Part shown: positions 45,571-56,509 of the stretch, piece by piece
Position numbering within the stretch: position 1 is the first letter of the stretch
How the letters are laid out: every line of letters begins with the position of its first letter
Assembly: GCA_963971535.1 (NCBI GenBank)
Contig: OZ020585.1
Location: 156,994,915-157,058,914 of the forward strand
DNA from: Notolepis coatsorum
Lineage: Eukaryota; Chordata; Actinopteri; Aulopiformes; Paralepididae
Direction: 5' to 3'
Length of the DNA stretch: 64,000 bases
Position numbers and translations under genes: made by a program
Notes under the pieces: model-generated
The model's database searches: none
What the model was told of the DNA's origin: nothing
The model's input: only the letters and a program-made list of their open reading frames with translations

Positions 45571-45870
45571 TTGGAAGATGCGCGTTGCGCGCTGGAGACT
45601 GGAGAGCGTGCCAAGCCCTTGAAGATGCGCGTTGCGCGCTGGTGACTGGAGAGCGTGCCAAGCCCTTGCAGATGCGCGTTGCGCGCTGGTGACTGGAGAG
45701 CGTGCCAAGCACGAGGATCCTTGGAAGATGCGCGTTGCGCGCTGGAGACTGGAGAGCGTGCCAAGCCCTTGAAGATGCGCGTTGCGCGCTGGTGACTGGA
45801 GAGCGTGCCAAGCCCTTGCAGATGCGCGTTGCGCGCTGGTGACTGGAGAGCGTGCCAAGCCCGAGGGTCC
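45571..45870. repeat. 48-bp tandem array in LTR
   Basis: Six units with GATGCGCGTTGCGCGCTGG and GACTGGAGAGCGTGCCAAGC. GCGCGTTGCGCGC is itself palindromic. Repeated at 49408-49707. Confidence 0.92.
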
Positions 45871-46359
45871 GGGAGATGCGCGTTGGTCTAGATGTGCGTC
45901 AGGACGAACAGCTGCGCTGGGGTCTGCAGTGGAGCGCTGGGGTGCCTCCCGTGGAAGTACAGGGAGCGCAGAACAGTCTCCTCCACAGGCTACGGCGACA
46001 GCAGACGAAGGCTGGAGCAAAACATCTCAAGGCTGGAGAAATCCATATACAGCATTGGTAGACCAGAGGATCTCCCGAAAGAGTCTAGATGTTAGAGAAT
46101 ATGACTCAGCATGAATACAACACGACCCCACGCCGAAACGAGGGGAAGAGCCCTGGTATTTAAAGCCCACAGGGGAACTAATTAGCCTGCCACCACAGGT
46201 GCGAGAGGTAATTGATAATAGTCCAGGTGTGGCCACTGAAAGTAAACGAGAGTAAAGAACGAGAGGGTGGGGGCTAGAGAGAGTGAGTGAGAAGGGAATT
46301 TCTAACAGTAGGCTTAAAGAAAACAGAGAAAGTTGGTGAGCAGCGGACAAAACCTCACA

Positions 46360-46380
46360 GTACCCCCCCCTCAACGGGAG
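46360..46380 (-). other. polypurine tract of the giant-LTR element
   Basis: The minus strand reads CGTTGAGGGGGGGGTAC up to the 3' LTR. The opposite interior end (47800, minus strand GTACGACCCCACCAAATCG) gives no obvious TGG-type primer site. Confidence 0.7.
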
Positions 46381-47800
46381 CCACCTGGCGACCCAAAACA
46401 AATACAGACAGAGTGGCAGGGGGCAAAACAAGACAAAAACAAAAGGTACTGGCCAAGCCAGCAGGGGAAGCCACCACAAGAGTGGGGCTAGCAAAAGAAA
46501 CAGGGTTGCCGAGGGGTAACTAGGGTAGCAGAGGGGCAACAGGAGGAACTGGCCTAGAGGAAACCGGGCCTAGAGGAACCGGGTCAGGAGGAACTGGGTC
46601 CAGAGAACTAGCCTAGAGAACTGGCCAAGAGAACAGGCCTAGAGAACCGGTCTAGAGAACTGGTTTAGAGAACTGGCCTAGAGAACTGGTCTAGAGAACT
46701 GGTCTAGAGGAACTGGTCTAGAGGAACTGAGGGGCAAGCAGGGTAGCTAAGGGGTAACCATGGTAGCACCGGGAAAGGGCTAGCAGAGGGAAAGGGTAGC
46801 TGCCAAGGCACTGATAGCTACAGGGCCTATGCTAGCTGTACTGCTACATCAACATAGAGGCTGCGCTAGCTGCCGAGCTAGGCTAGCAGGGGGAAAGGGT
46901 AGCTGCCAAGGCACTGATAGCTACAGGGCCTATGCCAGCTGTACTGCTACATTAACATAGAGGCTGCGCTAGCTGCCGGAGCTAGGCTGGCAGACAGGGC
47001 TGGACCAGCATGAGAGAACAAGCTAGCTGGAAGGACAGTCCTAGCTGTGTGAGATAAACTGACCTTGCTAGCTGAAGGGCAGTCCTAGCAGTGTGAGATA
47101 AACTGACCTTGCTAGCTGAAAAGGCAGTCCTAGCAGTGGGAGAAAAACTGACCTTGCTAGCTGAAAAGGCAGTCCTAGCAGTGAGAGATAAACTGACCTT
47201 GCTAGCTGAAAAGGCAGTCCTAGCAGTGGGAGATAAACTGACCTTGCTAGCTGAAAGGGCAGTCCTAGCAGTGGGATAAACTACACAAAAAAGTGGAGGC
47301 CATGCAGAGGGACCGGGTTAGCTGCTTGGGCCTGGCTAGCTACAGGGCCCATGCCAGCAGCAAGGGCTGCATAAACATAGAGGCTGTGCTAGCAGCCGGG
47401 GCTAAGCTAGCAGACTGGGGCTCTGCTGAGGGACTGGGTTAGCTGCCAGGGCATGGCTAGCTACAGGGCCTATGCCAGCAGTAAGGGCTGCATTAACATA
47501 GAGGCTGTGCTAGCCGCCGAGGCAAAGCTAGCAGACAGGGCCATGCTGGTAGTAGAGGCCTAACAAGCTGCAGGGGGGTCAAACAGGGCTAAGAGGGGAG
47601 CTAAACAGGGCTAACAGGGAAGCAAATGGGGGAGTCAACAGGCTAACAGGGGAGCTAACCGGGGAGACCAACAAGCTAACAGGGGAGCTAACAGGCTAAC
47701 AAGGAAGCTAGAGGGGAGCTAGAGGGAACAAGAAAAAAAAAGGCAAACTCAACATACACCGTCTGTGCTGGCTGGGGTCGTCGATTTGGTGGGGTCGTAC
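46381..47800. repeat. repetitive non-coding interior of the giant-LTR element
   Basis: No protein domain is seen. It consists of GAACTGGTCTAGA units (about 46555-46735), a 100-bp duplication with AGGGTAGCTGCCAAGGCACT (46788-46990), six units of about 45 bp with GGCAGTCCTAGCAGTG (47030-47285), another duplication with CATAGAGGCTGTGCTAGC (47330-47545) and GGGAGCTAACAGG units to 47720. Confidence 0.85.
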
Positions 47801-50196
47801 TGTTATGGTTTGTAACCGACCCCAATCGCACAACACAAGACAGGTATGATGGTTTGCCAAGAAACAGATATTTATTGAGAGACAGGGAAAAAAGGGCACT
47901 GTCCCTTTAAGGGAGAACACAAATACAGGAATATAACAAGAGGGGAAAAACTAGGTGCCTTTAAGAGGCGGGCAGGAAAAGGGTACACTAAGGGAAGGTT
48001 AATGAACGCTAGGGGAAACATTAAAGGAACGCTAGGGGAAGGTTAAGGAAACAGAGGAACTAGAGACTAGGAGATGTCGGGACAAGGAGAGCTAGGGAAC
48101 AGGAGAACTGGGGACTAGGAGAACTAGGGACAAGGAACTAGGTGGAACTAGAAGGGGAGAACTTGGGACCAGGAACTAGGTGGAAATAGAAGGGGAGAAC
48201 TAGGGACAGAGGGGACTGAGGCCCGCGGAGGCGGGCTGGGGGCAGGGAGGAACTGGGGACTGGTGGGAAAACATCTGGGCCGCTCTGCAGAACAGAGGAG
48301 AGGGTTAATATTCAAAAGGGAACAAACAGAGCAGATGCAGAACAGTCCAAATAAACAAAGTAACAAAGTAATAATATCTTCGTGTGACAAACACACAGGG
48401 GGAGATGTAATGTCCAAAAATACTATCTAAGTGAGAACAAAAACAGAGTGGGAGATGAAATGTCCAAACTACTAACTAAGTGAGAACAAGAAAAGGAGGC
48501 ATTACGCTGGGTGAGTGACATCACAATCAAAACTCACCCAAGCGTATGCGGAATGGTACAGGAACGCAGCGGGACGGGGGCAAGAGGCATTACGCTGGGT
48601 GAGTGACATCACAATCAAAACTCACCCAGGCGTATACGTAATGGTACAGGGACAGCAGCGGGACGGGGGCAAGAGGCATTACGCTGGGTGAGTGACATCA
48701 CAATCAAAACTCACCCAGGCGTATGCGTAATGGTACAGGAAACGCAGCGGGACGGGGGCAAGAGGCATTACGCTGGGTGAGTGACATCACAATCAAAACT
48801 CACCCAGGCGTATGCGTAATGGTACAGGAAACGCAGCGGGACGGGGGCAAGAGGCATTACGCTGGGTGAGTGACATCACAATCAAAACTCACCCAGGCGT
48901 ATGCGTAATGGTGCAGGAACAGCAGCGGCGGCGAGGGTGTCGCCACCGGGTAGCTGGCTGTCCGAGCCGAGGAACAGAGTGCTGGAACAGCGGCGGTGGC
49001 GAGGGTGTCGTCCACCGGGTAGCCGCTGTCGGAGCCGAGGAACAGGGTGCTGGAACAGCGGCGGTGGCGAGGGTGTCGTCCACCGGGTAGCCGCTGTCGG
49101 AGCCGAGGAACAGAGTGCTGGAACAGCGGCGGTGGCGAGGGTGTCGTCCACCGGGTAGCCGCTGTCGGAGCCGAGGAACAGAGTGCTGGAACAGCGGCGG
49201 TGGCGAGGGTGTCGTCCACCGGGTAGCCGCTGTCGGAGCCGAGGAACAGGGTGCTGGAACAGCGGCGGTGGCGAGGGTGTCGTCCACCGGGTAGCCGCTG
49301 TCGGAGCCGAGGAACAGAGTGGCGCGCCACACCTTGGTGTGCACGTCGGAACCGAGAGACGCCTCGGGGTGCGTCTGCGAGGAGGAGTGTGCCAAGCACG
49401 AGGATCCTTGGAAGATGCGCGTTGCGCGCTGGAGACTGGAGAGCGTGCCAAGCCCTTGAAGATGCGCGTTGCGCGCTGGTGACTGGAGAGCGTGCCAAGC
49501 CCTTGCAGATGCGCGTTGCGCGCTGGTGACTGGAGAGCGTGCCAAGCACGAGGATCCTTGGAAGATGCGCGTTGCGCGCTGGAGACTGGAGAGCGTGCCA
49601 AGCCCTTGAAGATGCGCGTTGCGCGCTGGTGACTGGAGAGCGTGCCAAGCCCTTGCAGATGCGCGTTGCGCGCTGGTGACTGGAGAGCGTGCCAAGCCCG
49701 AGGGTCCGGGAGATGCGCGTTGGTCTAGATGTGCGTCAGGACGAACAGCTGCGCTGGGGTCTGCAGTGGAGCGCTGGGGTGCCTCCCGTGGAAGTACAGG
49801 GAGCGCAGAACAGTCTCCTCCACAGGCTACGGCGACAGCAGACGAAGGCTGGAGCAAAACATCTCAAGGCTGGAGAAATCCATATACAGCATTGGTAGAC
49901 CAGAGGATCTCCCGAAAGAGTCTAGATGTTAGAGAATATGACTCAGCATGAATACAACACGACCCCACGCCGAAACGAGGGGAAGAGCCCTGGTATTTAA
50001 AGCCCACAGGGGAACTAATTAGCCTGCCACCACAGGTGCGAGAGGTAATTGATAATAGTCCAGGTGTGGCCACTGAGAGTAAACGAGAGTAAAGAACGAG
50101 AGGGTGGGGGCTAGAGAGAGTGAGTGAGAAGGGAATTTCTAACAGTAGGCTTAAAGAAAACAGAGAAAGTTGGTGAGCAGCGGACAAAACCTCACA
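47801..50196 (-). repeat. 5' LTR of the giant-LTR element
   Basis: 2396 bp, same length as its partner. Differences noted: about 48635 (TATACG against TATGCG) and about 50077 (GAGAGT against GAAAGT). Confidence 0.92.
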
Positions 50197-50215
50197 AAGA
50201 GAGTAATAGTCTCCT

Positions 50216-51874
50216 GAATGGATAGCAAGTCAAGTCAAGAGTTTTAATTGTCACGGCATACAAGTATACAATGAAATGCGGGTGGTCTTGCCCGCAACGA
50301 TGTGCAATACAGTGGTACAACATATAATAGAATCCAATAAAAAAACAACATTGTGCAATAAACAGGTAACAGGTAACATGGTGTGACATCTCGGTATCTG
50401 TACATAGTTATTTACAGAGCATATAGGACATGCTAGGTAGCTTTGGTAGTGCAATACACTGTTCCTGTTATTCTAATTTAAAGTGGCCTTTCCTTTTGGC
50501 CATAAGTGTGCGTGTGTGCGGCATGAGTGTGTGCCCGCTCATGTTAAAGTGTTAAGTGGCTGCTAGTGTGTGAGCGTGCACAGCGTGCGTGTCGTGTGTG
50601 TGTTCATGTGTGCTTGTGTGTGGATAGTTCAGTGTTCTGTGGCACTCAATGTTCATTGTTCAGGGCTCTGATGGCCTGGGGGAAGAAGCTGAGCCAAAGC
50701 CGCTCTGTCCTAGTAGCTGGGGTTCGCAGGCGTCTGCCTGACCTCAGCAGCTGGAACAGGCTGTTATTGGGGTGGTGAGGGTCTTTCATTATCCTGCAGG
50801 CTCTGGATTTGCACCTCTTGTTGTATAGAACCTGCAGGGGAGGTAGTGCAATACCCTTGGTACGCTCGGCTGAGCGCACCACTCTCTGTAGGGCCTTCTT
50901 GTCCTGTGCCGTGCTGTTTCCATACCAGGCAGTGATGTTTCCGGTCAAGATGCTCTCTACAGCTCCTGAGTAGAAGGACTGGAGTATCTTCCCCGATACT
51001 CTGAACTTCCTTAACTGTCTCAGGTGGTAGAGGCGCTGTTTCGCCTTCTTTACTACTGTGTCTATGTGTGTTGACCATGTCAGATCCTCTGAGATGTGGA
51101 CCCCCAGGTACTTAAAGCTGCTCACCCTGTCCACGGTAGCCCCGTTAATCATCAGTGGTGTGTGTGTCTCCTGCTGTCCTCTCCTATAATCCACGATCAG
51201 CTCCTTGGTTTTACCAATGTTCAGGAGCAGGCTGTTGTCCTGGCACCAGCGTTCCAGTACCTCAACCTCCTCCCGGTAGGCCTTCTCGTCGTTGTCCGAG
51301 ATCAGCCCCACCACCACCGTGTCGTCTGCAAACTTCACTATGGAGTTGGAGCTGAACTTGGCCACACAGTCGTGTGTGTAGAGTGAGTACAGCAGGGGGC
51401 TTAGAACACAGCCCTGGGGGGACCCGATGCTCAGGGTGATGGTGTTGGAGGTCTGACCCCCCACCCTGACCGCCTGGGGTCTTTCACTCAGAAAGTCCAG
51501 TACCCAGGCGCTCAGGGCGGAGCTCAGACCCAGCTCGATCAGCTTGTCCACCAGTCTGGTGGGGACTATGGTGTTGAACGCTGAGCTGTAGTCAATGAAC
51601 AACAGTCTCACATAGCCCCCCTTCTGACGGTCAAGGTGGGAGAGGGTGCTGTGCAGTACCTGGGAGACCGCGTCATCAGTGGACCTGTTTGTCCTGTATG
51701 CAAATTGCATAGGGTCCATATCACTGGGGAGGGAGGCACAAATGTGGTCCTTGACCAGCCTCTCAAAACATTTCATGGCCACAGAGGTGAGTGCTACCGG
51801 TCTGTAGTCATTTGGACATGTTGGGGAGGGTTTCTTCGGTACAGGGATGATGGTAGACATCTTGAAGCAGGGTA
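50216..51874 (-). mobile_element. L2-like LINE, 5'-truncated, with open RT
   Basis: The RT-coding part is followed on the minus strand by a 3' region of about 430 bases, ending near 50216 with TTAAAACTCTTGACTTGAC. The 5' end is lost at about 51875 beside a (CA)n tract. The endonuclease and start of the ORF are missing. Confidence 0.85.
50646..51860 (-). CDS. LINE reverse transcriptase (partial ORF2)
   Basis: 404 codons without a stop, minus strand. RT motifs in order: [20 protein letters not shown] (about 7-26), [12 protein letters not shown] (87-98), [20 protein letters not shown] (145-164), FADD catalytic box at 177-180, then [16 protein letters not shown] and a C-terminal region ending [13 protein letters not shown]. 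It would copy LINE RNA at nicked target DNA. The Met at 51860 is internal, since homology continues to about 51874. The clean frame suggests a recent insertion, but without the endonuclease it is not autonomous. L2/Rex-like by motif resemblance; the clade is not proven. Confidence 0.88.
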   Translation of the reverse strand: MSTIIPVPKKPSPTCPNDYRPVALTSVAMKCFERLVKDHICASLPSDMDPMQFAYRTNRSTDDAVSQVLHSTLSHLDRQKGGYVRLLFIDYSSAFNTIVPTRLVDKLIELGLSSALSAWVLDFLSERPQAVRVGGQTSNTITLSIGSPQGCVLSPLLYSLYTHDCVAKFSSNSIVKFADDTVVVGLISDNDEKAYREEVEVLERWCQDNSLLLNIGKTKELIVDYRRGQQETHTPLMINGATVDRVSSFKYLGVHISEDLTWSTHIDTVVKKAKQRLYHLRQLRKFRVSGKILQSFYSGAVESILTGNITAWYGNSTAQDKKALQRVVRSAERTKGIALPPLQVLYNKRCKSRACRIMKDPHHPNNSLFQLLRSGRRLRTPATRTERLWLSFFPQAIRALNNEH

Positions 51875-51986
51875 CGTATATATTACATAGAGATATATTT
51901 AGACCATTCTTCTACACAACTGCTAGATTATTATTACAAGCAAGCAACAGGGAGACGAGGCCACTACTGCACAGACCAGCACCATT

Positions 51987-52175
<189 letters not shown>

Positions 52176-52239
52176 GATTACAAGGGAGTTAACAAGCATT
52201 GTGGGATGGATTGTTCAGCTGTTAAATCCTGTGATGTTT

Positions 52240-52775
52240 CAGGAGGAGCGAGCGACAGGGAGGAGGGTCTGACTCCGCCCCCCAGCTGAGAGATCTGACT
52301 CCGCCCCCAGCTGAGCGATCTGACTCCACCCCCAGCTGAGAGGTCTGACGACTCCGCCCAGCTGAGAGGTCGAATGACAGGGAGGAGGGTCTGACTCCGC
52401 CCCCAGCTGAGAGGGGGGGGGGGGGGGGGGGTAGAGCAGTCGTCTGGCAATCCGGATGTTCCCGGTTCGATTCCCGCTCCTCTCGGGCAGCGTGTCGATG
52501 TGTCCTTGAGCAAGACACTTAACCCCTAATTGTTCCCGATGAGCAGGTTGGCACCTTGCATGGTCGCCTCCGCCGTCGGTGTGTGAGTGAATGTGTGAGT
52601 GAATGGGTAAAATCATAATGTGAGTAACAAATTGTAAAGCGCTTTATAAAAAAGCAACCATTTAAAAAAAGCAGCCATGACAGGGAAGAGGGTCTGACTC
52701 CGCCCCCAGCTGAGAGGAGCGAGTGACAGGGAGGAGGGTCTGACTCCGCCCGGCTGAGAGGTCGAGTGATGGACT
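52240..52775. repeat. GGAGGGTCTGACTCCGCC minisatellite split by a SINE
   Basis: Units with GACTCCGCCCCCAGCTGAGAG run from 52240 to about 52412 and resume at about 52676-52770. A SINE and a poly(G) run occupy the gap. Confidence 0.88.
52430..52675 (+). mobile_element. tRNA-derived SINE
   Basis: The A-box-like TAGAGCAGTCGTCTGGC and B-box GGTTCGATTCCC form a tRNA-like head. The body has TGTCCTTGAGCAAGACACTT and the tail AAATTGTAAAGCGCTTTAT. Same family as 26868-27062 and more complete. An 18-base poly(G) precedes it. Confidence 0.85.
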
Positions 52776-53237
52776 TATCCTTGTCGTCTGGGATTTATCA
52801 CATGATTACTGATGTCGTCGTGGAATCATCACTACGCCACAAGATGTTGGCCGCTGCTTATTTTATGCCTGACCTCGTGTCAGCTGACGGAGATGCGCGC
52901 GAAGCTTGTGTTATTTTTTCCCCTGTACAATCTAATAAGCCTCGCCTCTGAGAAGGGAGTCCCCATTGAGGTCATATAGACCCGTTCTGCGAGAGGCCGG
53001 GCTTTAAAAGCAACAGCACACAATCAATATAATGTGCATCATGAACACGTTCAGGCACAGAAATACTGTGAAAGCACAATGAATTCTGAATACATCATAT
53101 AGGTTAGTATAATCCATCTGTATTCATCCACATCTGTCTGTACATACCTGCGTATAATCCTTTTTACATATCTGTAGATACTATATCTGTACATATCCCT
53201 TACCTACTCTTACTAGTTACACTGCTGGCCAGAATGA
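52776..53237. other. unassigned sequence
   Basis: No exon, RNA or transposon end is recognised until the CTTACTAC target duplication at 53238. Confidence 0.4.
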
Positions 53238-53470
53238 CTTACTACCAGGGGCGGATTTATGATTGTAGGAGATCCGGGGCTTAGCCCAGATAGGTGCCCG
53301 CGTTAGCGGGCACGGATTTTTTTACTTCGACACCACAACCTTTAACTTATACCACCACCTTAAAGCGGACAAAGGGCACTAGAGAACACTTAAATTCACA
53401 CCCTTTAATTAATGAAGCAAACTATAATAATTTATAATAATAAGAATAATAAGAATAATAATACACTGTG

Positions 53471-53811
53471 TGTTACGACCCTGGCTCATGGGCACGCAAC
53501 CTATGTGCAAACCAACACCAAAACCCTGTGCTCTAACTCAAAATGCTACTATATCAAGGAACTATTAATGTAAATGTAAACTAATGTACTAATGTAAACC
53601 CAACGGACACGGACTGGAAGAATGTGACAGCTCTCCCTCTAAGCACCGACCCTGCATGTGTGTTACTAGGGCTGGCTTTAAAGCTCCCAGCAGGTAACCA
53701 ATCAGCACTAATTGGCTAATTGGCAGCCCTCACCTGCATGCCCCGTGACACAGGAGTAATCAGGCCTGCCTGCACAGTGACACAGGAGTGATCAGCTCCT
53801 GGTACATAACA
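53471..53811 (-). repeat. 3' LTR of the gypsy element
   Basis: 341 bp; compare 56510-56850. The polypurine tract lies at 53812-53822 on the minus strand. Confidence 0.93.
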
Positions 53812-54907
53812 CCTCCCCCACCAAACTGGTTGCCCCAGAGGCAACCACCACACAACAACCCATAAACAAAAACAAAAAAAACAACTGTGACCCATTAGTT
53901 GTCAGGGCCACTACCACAACAGCGATAGCGGGTCGGCCCCTGTCGAACACGACCACCAACCGTGTTGTATGCTCCCTTTCAACAGGCCCCTCCACCGATA
54001 CCGATCTGTCAAAAATAGACTGCAAACCAAAATCAACCTGAGAACTGCGCACAACAGAACAGAACACAGCACAACAAAAACCATAGATCACTGATACCAC
54101 CACCGCGCCCATATCCATCCCACCTGGCACTGGCAGTTCAGGATACTGCAAACCGTGAACATCCAGAGTAGGATGTACCGCCTCAGGTACAGCCCCAGCG
54201 TACCGGGAACATGGCAGTACGACAGTCACAAAAACGTCTCGAACACCATCTAAAATGGCGTCACCCAAAAGAACATTGTCCTGATCAAAATCAAAATGGC
54301 TGCCACTCAACAGATCAGGTCGCGAAGGCGGCTCCTGCTCCACAGGACACAGGTAACTAGGTTGACCATCACACCTAGTGCATGGCAGAGAATCAGTGTG
54401 GACATGTGGATCAATGTCAGAATCATCAACTGACATACTGGGACCATCCCTGCCCACAAGTGAAACATTAGGGACAATAGAGCTACTGTGGGAAGGCTGG
54501 CAGCCTAAGTCAGGCTTAGTAGCCTCTCCAACTAAAACGGTGTCACATGAAACAACAGCACCTCTCATAGCATCCTTCCCACACTCATCCTCCAATTCGT
54601 TCATGGCCTCAGCCACCGTACAGGCTGGGAAGACCTTGAGACACTGCGCTGCCATATCATCTCCTGTCACATGCTTCTCCGGCACGCATGTCAACTCTGG
54701 TTTCACCACCGGGCCTAACACAAAACCACAATCAAGAGAATCATTATGCAGAGGTACATCCACAGTGTGCTTTCCAAAATTCTCAACAGGTACACATTTT
54801 AATTCAACAAAGAATGTGTCACTAAGTGTAATGTCCCAAGTCGAAGTATCAACAACATCACTTTTGTCCTTTGACATTTCCCGTGCCACAGCACACACAG
54901 GGAACAC
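53792..54907 (-). CDS. unknown ORF replacing gypsy pol (371 codons)
   Basis: Minus strand; overlaps the end of the Gag frame by about 110 bases in another frame and runs through the polypurine tract into the LTR. Two related segments near the start (MFPVCAVAREMSKD and VFPACTVAEAMNEL) resemble the linker between protease and RT in fish gypsy polyproteins (recollection). The middle is acidic and rich in Val/Asp. The last 110 residues are hydrophobic, with possible membrane segments (VIYGFCCAVFCSVV, LFFLFLFMGCCVVVASG). No catalytic motif. It may be remains of a pol spacer plus non-coding 3' sequence kept open by chance, or a real accessory protein. Confidence 0.5.
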   Translation of the reverse strand: MFPVCAVAREMSKDKSDVVDTSTWDITLSDTFFVELKCVPVENFGKHTVDVPLHNDSLDCGFVLGPVVKPELTCVPEKHVTGDDMAAQCLKVFPACTVAEAMNELEDECGKDAMRGAVVSCDTVLVGEATKPDLGCQPSHSSSIVPNVSLVGRDGPSMSVDDSDIDPHVHTDSLPCTRCDGQPSYLCPVEQEPPSRPDLLSGSHFDFDQDNVLLGDAILDGVRDVFVTVVLPCSRYAGAVPEAVHPTLDVHGLQYPELPVPGGMDMGAVVVSVIYGFCCAVFCSVVRSSQVDFGLQSIFDRSVSVEGPVEREHTTRLVVVFDRGRPAIAVVVVALTTNGSQLFFLFLFMGCCVVVASGATSLVGEVLCTRS

Positions 54908-55593
54908 TCCTGGAGTGTCCAGGCGGTATCAGGCCACTTCAATGTGGTTGCCACCCGTTCAAAAAGGGGAAAATATCTTTCCACGTCTTTCTCAAAAAAT
55001 GGAGGCACCATCCTAATATTCCTGCCTACATCAAAACCGGAACGTGACTCTGGATGCAGAGCACCCGCCTGCAAGGCAGCATACTTATATTCAAGCTCCT
55101 TCTGTGCACGCTTGTGCTCCAGCAACAGTTGTTTTTCTTTAAACTCACGCTCCTCACGCTTAAACTCACGCTCCTCACGCTCACGCTCATGCTCACGCTC
55201 CTCTTTCCTCTCTCTCTCCTTAAGCTCATGCTCCTCTTTACTCTCTCTCTCCTTAAGCTCACGCTCCTCTCTCCTCTCCTCACGCTCTCGCTGCCTTTCC
55301 TTAAACTCCAACTCCCTAATCCTCCACTCACCCTCTACACCAGGTAATAGCGGAGACGCGCCAGACGAAGGAGGCTCCTCTACCCTCTCCTCAAGCACCT
55401 GCTCCCTAATGAGCAACACCCTTAAAGCACTCAAGGCAGTCGGCTTCAAACGTTTCTCACCTGCAGAAAGCTCTACCCTGTAGTGTACAGCAAGTTCTAG
55501 AAGTTGTTCTTTGGAAAACTTCTCCAACATGTCATGAGACGGGCGATCAACAAAGTCCTTGATGGAAGCCATCGTCACTGTACCAGCCACCAC
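54799..55593 (-). CDS. gypsy-like Gag, truncated
   Basis: 264 codons; the probable start is MASIKDFVDRPS at 55572. An N-terminal helical region (about 8-70, LLELAVHYRVELS) precedes a long highly charged coiled coil (about 95-170, EREERREERELKERE-type repeats). It then enters the conserved Gag segment FFEKDVERYFPLFERVATTL and KWPDTAW. After WTLQ the expected Gag continuation is lost and the frame runs on as unrelated sequence to the stop at 54799. No zinc knuckle remains. Confidence 0.8.
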   Translation of the reverse strand: MVAGTVTMASIKDFVDRPSHDMLEKFSKEQLLELAVHYRVELSAGEKRLKPTALSALRVLLIREQVLEERVEEPPSSGASPLLPGVEGEWRIRELEFKERQREREERREERELKERESKEEHELKERERKEEREHEREREEREFKREEREFKEKQLLLEHKRAQKELEYKYAALQAGALHPESRSGFDVGRNIRMVPPFFEKDVERYFPLFERVATTLKWPDTAWTLQECSLCVLWHGKCQRTKVMLLILRLGTLHLVTHSLLN

Positions 55594-55599
55594 AAGCTA

Positions 55600-56490
55600 C
55601 ACACTTTACCTCACAGTCACGAAGAACCACTAACGAATCACGAAGACCCCCCTAACGAACCACTGAAGAACCACGAAGAACCACTGAAGAACCATGAAGA
55701 ACCACTGAAGAACCACTGAAGAATGCTAAATGCCAATAATAACAACCAGAAGGGAACGCGGTGGAAATGTGAGCTCTACGGAGCGCACCTTTCTAGGTTG
55801 CAAAAAAAGAAAACAAAAAAAAAACAAAAAAAACACACCCACCCTAAATAGACGTGTCATACACGCAGGGTGTTAGGTGCTACCAGGTATGCTCACCAAA
55901 CACTCAAACAAACAAAATAAATCCAACAAACAATTCCAAACAGGTGCGCCTTCTAACCTGATATGACTACATATGCTTCTACGTCTAAACTGCAGTCAAA
56001 ACCGGCCCACCACATGTCTACCCTAAGAAACACTAAATCAAGCCCTACCACACTACCTGTGTTTTCTGGCCGCCCTAATCTACCTACCCTTAAACTAATG
56101 CCCTGTAGACCTAACCATCTTCAACCACACCTGCTACCAGTCAAAGATCATACTTGACCATCCACCCGTCCAGTACATGATACGGTACCAGACAAGCAGA
56201 TGGTGCTAATCCCTTCCCTGACTGCCCCAGGATTACGTGGTGCACAGGACGCTAACCAACAACCAGAAAATAATGTCCCTATCTACATGTGGTGCCCACT
56301 AAACTATATATTTTAACAGCATAAGTAGTCACATCAAATTACAAACAAATACGGCATACTCACCTGTTTGATGAAATGGCTCAAGCCCCCACGTTACACC
56401 ATATGTAACGAACACCCCCCAAACCATAATACCATGACACCCCGTGTAACACAAAAAAAAAACACCAAACAAAGTTCTAGGGGTAAAATA
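55600..56490 (-). other. gypsy 5' leader
   Basis: Between the primer site and Gag. It contains GAAGAACCACT tandem units near 55620-55725 and A-rich tracts near 55800-55840. No other coding sequence. Confidence 0.6.
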
Positions 56491-56507
56491 TCCCGGACGA
56501 GCGCCCA
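56491..56507 (-). other. gypsy primer-binding site, tRNA-Pro
   Basis: The minus strand reads TGGGCGCTCGTCCGGGA two bases inside the 5' LTR, one base different from the tRNA-Pro primer site used by gammaretroviruses. Confidence 0.82.
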
Positions 56508-56509
56508 AC

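Larger units (their letters stand above)
43964..46359 (-). repeat. 3' LTR of the giant-LTR element
   Basis: 2396 bp. Minus-strand order: promoter-distal part at 46359, three tandem arrays, then a possible poly(A) signal (TTTATT on plus at 44034-44039). The (GAACTAGG)-like runs at 44160-44370 are also internally repetitive. Confidence 0.92.
43959..50201 (-). mobile_element. giant-LTR, non-coding LTR retrotransposon
   Basis: Two 2396-bp direct repeats (43964-46359, 47801-50196), TGTTATGG...CCTCACA, are flanked by AAGAG on both sides (43959-43963, 50197-50201). The 1441-bp interior has no reverse transcriptase or other recognisable protein. On the minus strand a strong polypurine tract (GAGGGGGGGGTAC) abuts the LTR at 46360, and AATAAA lies about 70 bases from the LTR's 3' end. 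I see only about two base differences between LTRs. The architecture resembles large non-autonomous LTR elements (LARD or TRIM types, best known from plants). The protein source is unknown. Confidence 0.88.

Noticed and set aside
44659..45870. CRISPR-like array
   Set aside because: Eukaryotic context, units repeat whole without unique spacers, and there are no cas genes.
45020..49857. ORFs of 239-322 codons on both strands in the two giant LTRs
   Set aside because: They run through the 68- and 48-bp arrays, overlap each other in several frames and have no domain; open because the GC-rich units lack stops.
43964..50196. Simple segmental duplication or assembly duplication
   Set aside because: TG...CA ends, a 5-bp target duplication and a polypurine tract fit an LTR element better; assembly error still deserves a long-read check.
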